This document shows positions 1 through 6,270 of a DNA stretch of 8,135 nucleotides, piece after piece. Position 1 is the stretch's first letter, and every line of letters starts with the position of its first letter. A program made the position numbers and the translations under genes. The stretch spans positions 1 through 8,135 of the forward strand of contig CAMDOL010000062.1 of NCBI GenBank assembly GCA_945903615.1, given 5' to 3'. Source of the DNA: Rickettsia typhi. GTDB taxonomy: Bacteria > Pseudomonadota > Alphaproteobacteria > Rickettsiales > UBA1997. The notes under the pieces are model-generated. The model was not told where the DNA came from, made no database searches, and saw only the letters and a program-made list of their open reading frames with translations.

Positions 1-113
1 ATGGCTCAATATTGTTCAGTTAGCCAAACACTAAAACTCTTGAAACCCTTATCAACAGATGGTTCAACAGGTATCAGAAATTTTTCGATATAATTTGCTG
101 TCTTTAGAGGTGT
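1..113. other. Window edge with no supportable gene
   Basis: Two short frames exist and neither is recognisable. On the plus strand, ATG at position 1 opens 30 codons and stops at 91-93. On the minus strand, a 35-codon stretch bounded by stops (from about 113 down to TGA at 6-8) reads like protein, with residues such as NYIEKFLIPVEPSVDKG, but has no obvious start codon and begins exactly where the palindromic element starts. Either could be the tail of a gene or a decayed remnant. Together with the palindrome and the 82 bases after it, this makes a gene-free stretch of about 340 bases at the left end. Confidence 0.3.
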
Positions 114-257
114 CTTTTAATTACCGTCGGTTTTAACCAACGGTTAAGAGATTAAGAAAAAGTGGGCTTAGCCCAATACTAAATCAGAATTATTGGGCTA
201 AAGCCCTTTTTTAGTTAGCTCTTCTATCCGTCGGTTAAAACCGACGGCAATTAAAAG
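114..257. repeat. Nested palindromic element, about 144 bp
   Basis: The two ends are inverted copies of a 30-base arm (114-143 and 228-257) matching at 28 of 30 positions. Each arm contains its own near-perfect palindrome built on CCGTCGGTT / AACCGACGG, cleaner in the right arm. Inside lies a second inverted pair (164-178 and 191-206) built on GGGCT / AGCCC. The whole can fold into one long stem or into several smaller hairpins. There is no reading frame and no clear target-site duplication at the edges. Size and shape resemble small palindromic repeats or MITE-like elements, such as those described in Rickettsia, but I do not recognise the family. It sits downstream of the tRNA genes. Confidence 0.8.
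164..212. terminator. Probable bidirectional intrinsic terminator within the palindrome
   Basis: The arms at 164-178 and 191-206 pair with a single one-base bulge. On the plus strand the right half (GGGCT-AA-AGCCC) is followed at once by six T. On the minus strand the structure is followed by AC and then a T-rich run. It is suitably placed to end transcripts of the minus-strand tRNA-Val/tRNA-Asp unit, and could also stop plus-strand transcripts arriving from the left. Confidence 0.55.
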
Positions 258-339
258 CAGAACAAAGGTTAACCGGAAAACGAAGTAGAAAAGGAATTTT
301 TGATGATTTTTGAAAAAGATGCCGACCCTTATGATTGGG

Positions 340-416
340 TGGCGGGAGTGACGAGACTCGAACTCGCGACCTCCTGCGTGACAGGCAGGCGCTCTAACCA
401 ACTGAGCTACACCCCC
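340..416 (-). tRNA. tRNA-Asp (anticodon GTC)
   Basis: The minus strand folds into a complete cloverleaf of 77 nt including an encoded CCA. The acceptor stem is GGGGGTG with CACTCCC (one G-U pair), followed by the D arm (GCTCAGTTGGTTAGAGC). The anticodon stem CCTGC/GCAGG encloses a loop whose anticodon is GTC, and the T arm carries GTTCGAG. The discriminator base is G, as usual for aspartate. It lies 109 bases downstream of tRNA-Val on the same strand and has no strong promoter of its own that I can see, so the two are probably cotranscribed. Confidence 0.97.
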
Positions 417-505
417 AAAATAAAAGACTGGGAAAGTCTGGTTTTGTAGACTGATTTTATAAAAAAATCTAAACTAATATTTATAATTTATAATCTTGCC
501 AGCCG

Positions 506-521
506 TAGCAACGAATTGCTA
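506..521 (-). other. Small hairpin with UUCG loop just after tRNA-Val
   Basis: A perfect 6-bp stem (TAGCAA / TTGCTA) closes a four-base loop that reads TTCG on the minus strand. It begins four bases after the encoded CCA of tRNA-Val. It lacks a following T tract (ACGGCTGG comes next), so it is not a convincing terminator. It could instead mark or assist 3' processing of the tRNA precursor, or be chance. Confidence 0.35.
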
Positions 522-525
522 AAGA

Positions 526-601
526 TGGTGGGTGATGACAGGCTCGAACTGCCGACCCTCTCCTTGTAAGGGAGATGCTCTACCAACTGAGCTAATCACC
601 C
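526..601 (-). tRNA. tRNA-Val (anticodon TAC)
   Basis: The minus strand folds into a full 76-nt cloverleaf with an encoded CCA. The acceptor stem is GGGTGAT with ATCACCC, fully paired. The D arm is GCTCAGTTGGTAGAGC. The anticodon stem TCTCC/GGAGA encloses loop CTTACAA, giving anticodon TAC, which reads GUA and, by wobble, other valine codons. The T arm carries GTTCGAG and the discriminator base is A. It is the first gene of a tRNA-Val/tRNA-Asp unit with a good promoter immediately upstream. HU followed by Val and Asp tRNAs is an order I recall from alphaproteobacteria. Confidence 0.97.
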
Positions 602-619
602 ATCAAAATTAAGTCGCAG

Positions 620-648
620 AATATAAAATCTAAATAGATAAGTTGCAA
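620..648 (-). promoter_or_regulatory. Sigma70-type promoter for the tRNA-Val/tRNA-Asp unit
   Basis: On the minus strand TTGCAA (643-648) and TATATT (620-625) are separated by exactly 17 bases. The -10 box is followed by CTGCGAC, a GC-rich discriminator like those of stable-RNA promoters under growth-rate or stringent control. The -10 box ends 18 bases before the first base of tRNA-Val. This is the best promoter match in the window. Confidence 0.7.
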
Positions 649-677
649 TAAGTAATTAGAAAAAAGTCCTGACATAA

Positions 678-715
678 AAAAACTCTTACACCAGATTTTT
701 GATGTAAGAGTTTTT
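678..715 (-). terminator. hup: Intrinsic terminator of HU
   Basis: A perfect 13-bp inverted repeat (678-690 with 703-715; AAAAACTCTTACA and its complement) encloses a 12-base loop. Read on the minus strand the stem runs into a T run and lies 26 bases past the HU stop codon. The A/T ends of the stem would let it work in both directions, but the only gene entering it is HU. Confidence 0.85.
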
Positions 716-741
716 GTATTGAGTTAGAAATGTTTAAGAAA

Positions 742-1014
742 CTATTTTACAGCATCTTTCAAAGCTTTGCCAGCAGAGAATTTAACTCTGTTAGAAGCTT
801 TGATTTGGATTTCTTTTCCAGTTTGTGGGTTGCGACCTTTTCTGGCTGCAGTTTTAACAGTTTTGAAAGTACCAAAACCAATTAAAGTTACAGAGTCCTT
901 TTTCTTTAAAGCTTTAGTAATGATCTTTAAAGCTGAATCTAAGGAATTGCCAGCATCTTTTTGAGATAGACCAGCAGCGTTAGCGATTTCTTTGATTAAG
1001 TCTGTTTTGTGCAT
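742..1014 (-). CDS. hup: DNA-binding protein HU
   Basis: This 90-residue protein has the usual HU length and layout. An N-terminal helical dimerisation part (about 1-40, starting MHKTDLIKEIA) is followed by the beta-sheet saddle with GFGTF (about 47-51). Next come the DNA-binding arm with the signature RKGRNPQTGKEI (about 58-69) and the C-terminal helix ending in FSAGKALKDAVK. HU is a small, abundant, basic nucleoid protein that binds DNA as a dimer with little sequence preference, bends it, and assists replication, repair and recombination. The start has GGAA seven bases upstream, the only recognisable ribosome site among the genes here. The gene is monocistronic between its own promoter region and a strong terminator. 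IHF subunits are relatives, but the arm and C-terminus fit HU better. Confidence 0.95.
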   Translation of the reverse strand: MHKTDLIKEIANAAGLSQKDAGNSLDSALKIITKALKKKDSVTLIGFGTFKTVKTAARKGRNPQTGKEIQIKASNRVKFSAGKALKDAVK

Positions 1015-1037
1015 TGTTAAATTCCAAAAAAATTAAT

Positions 1038-1043
1038 ATTATA
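1038..1043 (-). promoter_or_regulatory. Candidate -10 box for HU
   Basis: A perfect TATAAT lies on the minus strand 23 bases before the HU start codon. It implies a short leader that would still include the GGAA ribosome site at 1022-1025. No good -35 box sits 16-18 bases further upstream. A second perfect TATAAT at 1109-1114, also without a clear -35 box, would give a leader of roughly 90 bases containing the hairpin at 1064-1090. Confidence 0.4.
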
Positions 1044-1063
1044 AAAGCCTTTGTAACACGCTA

Positions 1064-1090
1064 TTTTAAAGTGCCAAAGACACTTTTAAA
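1064..1090 (-). other. Hairpin between the cyclo-ligase gene and HU
   Basis: AAAGTG and CACTTT pair across a seven-base loop, extended with one bulge by flanking T/A bases. Read on the minus strand it follows the cyclo-ligase gene and precedes HU. It has no proper T tract after it (AAAATAG follows), so it is only a weak terminator candidate. It could instead lie in a long HU leader. Confidence 0.3.
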
Positions 1091-1184
1091 TCACGTAGTT
1101 TGTTGTAAATTATAATAATAAAATATGAAAGCAACCATTAATTTGTTTTTTTTATGACCATCTTAAAATGATACAATGTTGATT

Positions 1185-1772
1185 TTATTGCTTACAAGAG
1201 GGTATGCTATTTTTAGATACAATGAAATCAAGGCTTTGATCCTGTTTTTCTGGAGAAATTTCTGAACAATTTTGCCATTCATATCCAAGTCCAATAAAAA
1301 TTTTCTGAGAGTTTTTGTGTCTAAAATAATTGATAGTTGCATCATAAAATCCGCCTCCCATTCCAACGCGCGAGCAGTTTTTATCAAAAGCAACTAATGG
1401 AACAAAAATAATATCAGGAACAATATTTTGTTTTGATTCTTCTGGTTCTAAAAGTTTTGGATAGAGCTTATTGTTAATTAATTTATCACCAATTTTATAA
1501 GCTTTAAAATCTAGCATTAATTGCTTTGGTATAATTTTTGGCATAGTAATTATATTTCCTAATTTTTGACAATGCTCAAGAATAAAAATTGGATCAACCT
1601 CATTATTTGTCGCAACATAAAACGCTAGTTTTTTTTTAGAAAAATCAGGAATTTTTGGTAATAAATTTTTGATAAAATTATCAGCAATTATTTTTGATTC
1701 TTCCTGCACTTCTTGTTTTGTTAATTCAAGGCGTTTTTGTTTATAAATTTGTCTGATTGTGGATTTATTCAT
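1185..1772 (-). CDS. fau: 5-formyltetrahydrofolate cyclo-ligase (methenyl-THF synthetase)
   Basis: The 195-residue product fits this cytosolic enzyme, which uses ATP and Mg2+ to turn 5-formyltetrahydrofolate into 5,10-methenyltetrahydrofolate, returning a storage or inhibitory folate to the one-carbon pool. Visible signs are the basic N-terminal helix with KQKR (about 11-14) and the NNEVD segment (about 56-60), where the family carries a substrate-contacting Glu. The stretch FVPLVAFDKNCSRVGMGGGFYD (about 123-144) contains the family's glycine-rich GGGYYD-type motif, and DFIVSKNSIP lies near the end. The residue after this motif is Ala145, where relatives usually have Arg or Lys. No Shine-Dalgarno is seen before the ATG. 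The gene diverges from thiG across about 67 bases. Names used for this family include ygfA, fau and fthC. Confidence 0.9.
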   Translation of the reverse strand: MNKSTIRQIYKQKRLELTKQEVQEESKIIADNFIKNLLPKIPDFSKKKLAFYVATNNEVDPIFILEHCQKLGNIITMPKIIPKQLMLDFKAYKIGDKLINNKLYPKLLEPEESKQNIVPDIIFVPLVAFDKNCSRVGMGGGFYDATINYFRHKNSQKIFIGLGYEWQNCSEISPEKQDQSLDFIVSKNSIPSCKQ

Positions 1773-1839
1773 TTGAGTTTAAAGTTCGATTAAGATTGAA
1801 TTTCCTTTGGTTAATTTAACTAAACTAAATATTTTTAAA

Positions 1840-2619
1840 ATGATTGATCAAGATTTTTTTCAAGTAGCTGGACATAAATTTAATTCTCGTCTTCTGGTTG
1901 GCACTGGAAAATATAAAGATTTTAAAGAAACCAAATTAGCAATTGAAGCCAGCGGCGCAGAAATTGTTACTGTTGCAGTTCGTCGTGTGAATGTAGAAAA
2001 TAAAAATGAGCCAATGTTGCAAGATTTTATTGACCCTAAAAAATATACTTATCTACCCAACACTGCTGGATGCTTTACTGCCTTTGATGCAGTGCGAACC
2101 TTGCGTTTGGCAAGGGTAGCGGGCGGATGGAATTTGGTTAAGTTAGAAGTTTTGGCTGATGAAAAAACGCTTTATCCAAAAGTTGTTGAAACAATTAAAG
2201 CCGCAGAATTGCTGATTAAAGAGGGTTTCGAAGTTATGGTTTATACCAGTGATGATCCGATTGTAGCAAAGGAATTGGAAGATATTGGCTGTTGTGCGAT
2301 TATGCCTCTTGCTGCTCCAATTGGCTCTGGGCTTGGCATTCAAAATGCTTTAAATATCAGATTCATTGTTGAGCAAAGCAAAGTGCCAGTTTTAGTTGAT
2401 GCTGGGGTTGGAACGGCTTCGGACGCGGCAATTGCAATGGAACTTGGCTGTGATGGTGTTTTGATGAACACCGCAATTGCCAAAGCGAAAAATCCAATTT
2501 TAATGGCAGGGGCAATGAAGCTGGCAATTGAAAGCGGCAGAATGGCTTATTTGGCAGGCAGAATGGAGAAAAAACAATTTGCTGTTGCCAGCAGTCCCAA
2601 TGTTGGAAAAATTTCTTAA
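1840..2619 (+). CDS. thiG: Thiazole synthase ThiG
   Basis: The 259-residue product is a full-length ThiG, the TIM-barrel enzyme that builds the thiazole phosphate of thiamin from 1-deoxy-D-xylulose 5-phosphate, dehydroglycine or iminoglycine, and the ThiS thiocarboxylate. Visible features are the N-terminal [12 protein letters not shown], the segment [13 protein letters not shown], and YLPNTAG. The Schiff-base lysine lies in LVKLEVL (Lys101), and [23 protein letters not shown] and GVLMNTAIA follow, the last two forming the phosphate-binding side. I place the start at ATG 1840, which matches the usual ThiG N-terminus. An in-frame TTG at 1807 would add 11 residues without family support. Neither start has a clear Shine-Dalgarno. 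The partner genes thiS, thiF, thiO/thiH and thiE are not in this window. The 3' end overlaps the likely rmuC start by 20 bases. Confidence 0.96.
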   Translation: MIDQDFFQVAGHKFNSRLLVGTGKYKDFKETKLAIEASGAEIVTVAVRRVNVENKNEPMLQDFIDPKKYTYLPNTAGCFTAFDAVRTLRLARVAGGWNLVKLEVLADEKTLYPKVVETIKAAELLIKEGFEVMVYTSDDPIVAKELEDIGCCAIMPLAAPIGSGLGIQNALNIRFIVEQSKVPVLVDAGVGTASDAAIAMELGCDGVLMNTAIAKAKNPILMAGAMKLAIESGRMAYLAGRMEKKQFAVASSPNVGKIS

Positions 2620-4150
2620 AATTAATTTAAAAATTCTAATGATTATTTTTGCTACAATCATAACTTGTTACTCAATTTTTATTTCTGCACTGGCTTTTTT
2701 TTATCATAAAAAACAGAAGGGAGTTTTGTTTGAGAAGGGCGCATTGCAGGATAAATTTGATAAAATCAACATTGAATTAGAAGCAAAAAAGAATGACATT
2801 CTGTCTTTACAAAAACAAAGCAATGAAAAAGAAGATTCTATAAAAAGTAAGGACACAATAATACTGGATTTATCAACAAAAAATGCTTCGCTTATTAAAT
2901 CTGAAGAATTGACCACAAAAGAAAACAAAAAGTTAGAAGATAAAATTATTACTCTTGACGCTGAGATAAAAACGCTAAATGAAAGTAATTCCAAACTTGC
3001 CTCTAGAGAAGCTGAAATTAAAACTGAAAAAAAATCCTTAGAAGAAAAAATCGCAGAGCAAAAAACATTTATTGAAAAGGCGCAAGAAAATCTTAAAACC
3101 GAATTTGAAAATATTGCCTCAAAGCACTTGAAGACTAATTCTAGTGAATTTTTAGAGAGTTCGTCATCAAAATTAACCGACATTTTAAAACCCTACGCAG
3201 AAGGAATGGAGGCTTTAAGAATAAAAGTGGAGGGCACTTACGACAAAGAATCCAAAGAAAGATTCGCTCTTGAAAAACAGGTTGAAAACTTATTGAAAGA
3301 AACTAACAAAATTAGTCTTGAGGCCAATAACCTAACCAACGCTTTGAAGGGGAAAAGTAAGACTCAGGGCAATTGGGGCGAGATGATTTTAGAAACAATC
3401 TTACAAGATTCTGGGTTGATGAAGGGTTATCAATATAGTAAGGAAGAAAATATTAAAGATGAAGATGGCAATAATTTGCGCCCAGATTTTATTGTTAAAC
3501 TGCCCAATAACAGGGCTGTTATCATTGATTCTAAAACCTCGCTCACAGCTTATGAAAAATTTAATTCAGCGACAAATTCAGCAATTCAAGAATTGCATTT
3601 AAAAGAACATATCTCTTCGATTAAAAATCATATCGATGTCTTGAGTAGCAAAAAATATGACGATTTGAAAGAATCTCTCGACTTTACTTTAATGTTTATT
3701 CCCATAGAACCAGCCTATCTAACCGCAATTCAGTTTGATCCTGAATTGTGGAACTATGCTTATAAAAAAAGAATTTTACTGATCAGCCCAACTAATTTAA
3801 TCGCTTGCTTGAAGCTGATAAATGAACTTTGGAGAAGAGAAGAACAAAGCAAAAATCACAATGAAATTCTTAAGCAAGTTGGCGCGCTTTATGATAAATT
3901 TGCCGGATTTGTTGAATCAATGATTAGTATTAAAACCAAAATAAATGCCACTCAAAATGCTTATGAAGAGGCTTTAAATCAACTCAAAGATGGCAAGGGA
4001 AATATTGTTACTAGATTTGAAAATATTAAAAATCTTGGAATAAAAACTAGTAAAAATATTACTGAAAATAAAAAAATTCCCGATGGATTTTTACCAGAAG
4101 ATCTTCAAAAAGAAGATCAGAATAAAGATAAATTGGCAATTATAGAATAA
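2600..4150 (+). CDS. rmuC: DNA recombination protein RmuC
   Basis: The 516-residue product has the RmuC layout. An N-terminal membrane segment (about residues 10-33, rich in I, F, A, T) is followed by KK and a long Lys/Glu-rich coiled coil (about 40-185). The C-terminal domain is of the PD-(D/E)xK nuclease fold. It shows GNWGE (257-261), RPDFIVKLP (Asp296) and IIDSKTS (Asp310, Lys312), which are the expected metal and catalytic residues. RmuC limits recombination at inverted repeats; its biochemical activity is not firmly established. The start is uncertain: ATG 2600 overlaps thiG by 20 bases, ATG 2639 starts 19 bases after the thiG stop and keeps the membrane helix, and an upstream TTG at 2528 is unlikely. 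None has a Shine-Dalgarno. The tight junction suggests translational coupling to thiG. Confidence 0.93.
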   Translation: MLEKFLKINLKILMIIFATIITCYSIFISALAFFYHKKQKGVLFEKGALQDKFDKINIELEAKKNDILSLQKQSNEKEDSIKSKDTIILDLSTKNASLIKSEELTTKENKKLEDKIITLDAEIKTLNESNSKLASREAEIKTEKKSLEEKIAEQKTFIEKAQENLKTEFENIASKHLKTNSSEFLESSSSKLTDILKPYAEGMEALRIKVEGTYDKESKERFALEKQVENLLKETNKISLEANNLTNALKGKSKTQGNWGEMILETILQDSGLMKGYQYSKEENIKDEDGNNLRPDFIVKLPNNRAVIIDSKTSLTAYEKFNSATNSAIQELHLKEHISSIKNHIDVLSSKKYDDLKESLDFTLMFIPIEPAYLTAIQFDPELWNYAYKKRILLISPTNLIACLKLINELWRREEQSKNHNEILKQVGALYDKFAGFVESMISIKTKINATQNAYEEALNQLKDGKGNIVTRFENIKNLGIKTSKNITENKKIPDGFLPEDLQKEDQNKDKLAIIE

Positions 4151-4179
4151 CCTAACCTTAAACTTAAAAAAACCTTCAT

Positions 4180-5610
4180 ATGCACAAATTCCATCCTTCA
4201 ATTTTAAGAGCTTACGATATCAGAGGTATTGTTGATGAAACATTAAGCACTGATGACGCCTATTACATTGGCAGGTCATTTGCCACCTTTTTGCGTGGTG
4301 AACAAAAAAATAAAATAGTTGTTGGTTATGATGGCAGAATCAGCTCCATTGCTATGAAAGAAGCTCTAATTCGTGGCTTGATAGATTCTGGAGCTAAAGT
4401 TCTTGAGATTGGCCTCTGCCCAACTCCAATGCTTTATTTTGGGGTTTATCACTTAAAGGCTGATGCTGGAGTTATGATTACTGGATCTCACAATCCCGCC
4501 AACCACAACGGTTTTAAGTTTTTATTAAAAGAACGCCCGTTTTATGGTGAGGATATTTTAAATCTTGGTGAAATTGCTAAATTAGGAAATTTTGTTGATG
4601 AAGCTGGAAATGCCAATCACAACAACATTATGGAAAGCTATGTCAATCACCTTGCTGATGATTGTGACATTGAAAGTGATAGCGAATTTTTGGATGAGCT
4701 GGATGATTTTTTGGAAGATGATAAGAAGCGTTTGAAAATTAGCTGGGATATTGGCAACGGTGCAACTGGAGAGGTGGTTCAAAAATTAACCAATAAATTA
4801 AAAGCCAAACATTTTCTGCTTTTTGAAGATATTGATGGAACCTTTCCCAATCACCATCCAGACCCAACAGTTGAAGCAAATTTGGCAGATTTAAAAGAAT
4901 CAGTTTTGACCAATGAGTGTGATATTGGAATTGCCTTTGATGGCGATGGAGACCGCATTGGAATTGTGGATGATTGCGGAGAAGTTTTATGGGGTGATCA
5001 ATTGATGTGCTTATTTGCCAAAGATGTTTTGGAAGAATATCCCGGCTCAACAATTATTGCCGATGTTAAGGCCAGTCAGGTTTTATTTGATCAGATCAAA
5101 AAATTTGGTGGCGTTCCTTTAATGTGGAAAACTGGTCACAGCTTGATCAAAGCAAAAATGAAGGAAACCAAATCTCCACTGGCAGGAGAAATGTCTGGAC
5201 ACATTTTTTTTGCTGATCGCTACTTTGGTTTTGATGATGGAATATACGCCGCAGTCAGGATCATCAACATCATTTTAAAAGAGAGAATTCCCTTATCAGA
5301 AATTAGAAAAAGTTTACCAAAAACTTTTTCTACTCCCGAAATTCGTATCAATTGCAGTGAAGAAAAAAAGTTTTTAATTGTTGATAATATCAAATTGCAA
5401 CTACAAAAAAATAATATTCAATTCAATGATGTTGACGGTGTTCGCGTGACAAATGATTTGGGTTGGTGGCTTTTAAGAGCAAGCAACACTGGAGCTGTTT
5501 TGGTAGCAAGATGCGAGGCTCTTTCTAAAGAAAATTTGAACCAATTGCAAGAGGATTTAAGTAAATATTTATTAGCAAATGAAATTTCTCTCCCTAAAGA
5601 ATTATGTTGA
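4180..5610 (+). CDS. manB: Phosphomannomutase / phosphoglucomutase (alpha-D-phosphohexomutase)
   Basis: The 476-residue product has all four domains of this cytosolic family, which interconverts mannose or glucose 6- and 1-phosphates for surface polysaccharide, LPS or nucleotide-sugar synthesis. Seen are FHPSILRAYDIRG at the N-terminus, the phosphoserine loop TGSHNP (101-106, catalytic Ser103), the metal loop DGDGDR (Asp254, Asp256, Asp258), the sugar-specificity loop GEMSGH (336-341), and the phosphate-binding loop RASNT (433-437). GEMSGH is typical of bifunctional PMM/PGM enzymes such as AlgC, so glucose and mannose cannot be told apart here. Two oddities are a strongly acidic stretch at 160-181 (13 of 22 residues Asp or Glu) and GA after RASNT, where relatives usually have a proline. 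It starts 29 bases after rmuC without a Shine-Dalgarno and its stop overlaps the coaE start. Confidence 0.95.
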   Translation: MHKFHPSILRAYDIRGIVDETLSTDDAYYIGRSFATFLRGEQKNKIVVGYDGRISSIAMKEALIRGLIDSGAKVLEIGLCPTPMLYFGVYHLKADAGVMITGSHNPANHNGFKFLLKERPFYGEDILNLGEIAKLGNFVDEAGNANHNNIMESYVNHLADDCDIESDSEFLDELDDFLEDDKKRLKISWDIGNGATGEVVQKLTNKLKAKHFLLFEDIDGTFPNHHPDPTVEANLADLKESVLTNECDIGIAFDGDGDRIGIVDDCGEVLWGDQLMCLFAKDVLEEYPGSTIIADVKASQVLFDQIKKFGGVPLMWKTGHSLIKAKMKETKSPLAGEMSGHIFFADRYFGFDDGIYAAVRIINIILKERIPLSEIRKSLPKTFSTPEIRINCSEEKKFLIVDNIKLQLQKNNIQFNDVDGVRVTNDLGWWLLRASNTGAVLVARCEALSKENLNQLQEDLSKYLLANEISLPKELC

Positions 5611-6230
5611 TTATTGGCTTGACTGGCGGAGTAGCAAGCGGAAAAAGCTTTGTTGCCAGCCGGTTTAAAAAATTCAAGATTCCGGTTTTTGATGCCGATC
5701 TGGAAGTTCATAAATTATTTCTCGTTGATAAAGAAATTTTTTTACAGGTAAAAAAAATTTTTCCCAGCGCAATTTTGAATGGCAAGATAGATAGAGGGCA
5801 ATTGGGTGCAGAGGTTTTGCAGGATAGACAAAAATTGCAAAATTTGGAAGATATAATTTATCCAAAATTAAGAGATAGGGAAAATTTATTTCTTAAAAAT
5901 TGCCGCCGCAATCATCACAAAATTGTTGTTCTAAATATTCCCCTGCTGTTTGAAAAGGGCGGATATAAAAGGTGTCACAAAACCATTGCTATTATTGTTT
6001 CTCCGCAAATTCAGTTTCATCGTTTTAGATGCCGCTCTAAGCTTGAAGATAAAAGATTAATTGAAGAGAAATTTAAAAATATTACCCAACATCAAATCAA
6101 TAATTTGCAAAGAAAAAACCGAGCTGATTTTTTGATTCATAATGGTTTGGGCAAAGCATTTTGCTATCATCAGGTTCAATTGGTGGCAAAAAAATGTTTG
6201 CAATATGTGGTCAGCCAGCCTATACAATAA
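5604..6230 (+). CDS. coaE: Dephospho-CoA kinase CoaE
   Basis: The 208-residue product is the P-loop kinase that phosphorylates the 3'-hydroxyl of dephospho-CoA, the last step of coenzyme A synthesis, in the cytosol. It shows the Walker A loop GGVASGKS (8-15, Lys14, Ser15), the substrate motif DADLEVHKLF (from Asp30), the core strand VVLNIPLLFEKG, the lid region with Q...R...R and IEEKF, and RADFLIHNG near the C-terminus. Length is normal for the family. Its ATG (5604) overlaps the mutase stop by seven bases (ATGTTGA), a classic translational-coupling junction. Only a weak AAAGA lies upstream. The C-terminal part is rich in Lys, His and Arg, but no key motif is missing. Confidence 0.95.
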   Translation: MLIIGLTGGVASGKSFVASRFKKFKIPVFDADLEVHKLFLVDKEIFLQVKKIFPSAILNGKIDRGQLGAEVLQDRQKLQNLEDIIYPKLRDRENLFLKNCRRNHHKIVVLNIPLLFEKGGYKRCHKTIAIIVSPQIQFHRFRCRSKLEDKRLIEEKFKNITQHQINNLQRKNRADFLIHNGLGKAFCYHQVQLVAKKCLQYVVSQPIQ

Positions 6231-6270
6231 AGCATCGATCCTTTAACCAACTATAAATATAAATACCCTT

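Noticed and set aside
198..401. 67-codon minus-strand reading frame
   Set aside because: It reads through the tRNA-Asp gene and into the palindromic element; the apparent protein is a translation of structural RNA sequence.
340..601. Integration site (att) at the tRNA genes
   Set aside because: No integrase gene and no direct repeat of a tRNA 3' end was seen in the window, so there is no evidence of an integrated element.
1163..1393. 76-codon minus-strand frame overlapping the cyclo-ligase gene
   Set aside because: It is another frame of the cyclo-ligase gene, whose own frame carries the family motifs.
1773..1839. Divergent promoters between the cyclo-ligase gene and thiG
   Set aside because: Promoters are expected here, but the best box pairs match consensus at only about four of six positions or with poor spacing, so none is called. 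I also saw no thiamin riboswitch; the gap is only about 67 bases and is AT-rich.
2704..3183. 159-codon minus-strand reading frame rich in Ser and Phe
   Set aside because: It is the antisense of the Lys/Glu-rich coiled coil of rmuC; a low-complexity coding strand leaves the opposite strand free of stops.
4100..4118. Hairpin GATCTTC / GAAGATC near the end of rmuC
   Set aside because: A perfect 7-bp stem with a five-A loop, but it lies in coding sequence and has no T tract after it; the repeated GAAGATC codes for two similar Glu-Asp pieces. Probably chance.
4739..5053. Minus-strand frame of 104 codons opposite the phosphohexomutase
   Set aside because: It lies opposite conserved domains with clear motifs on the plus strand, and its product has no recognisable features.
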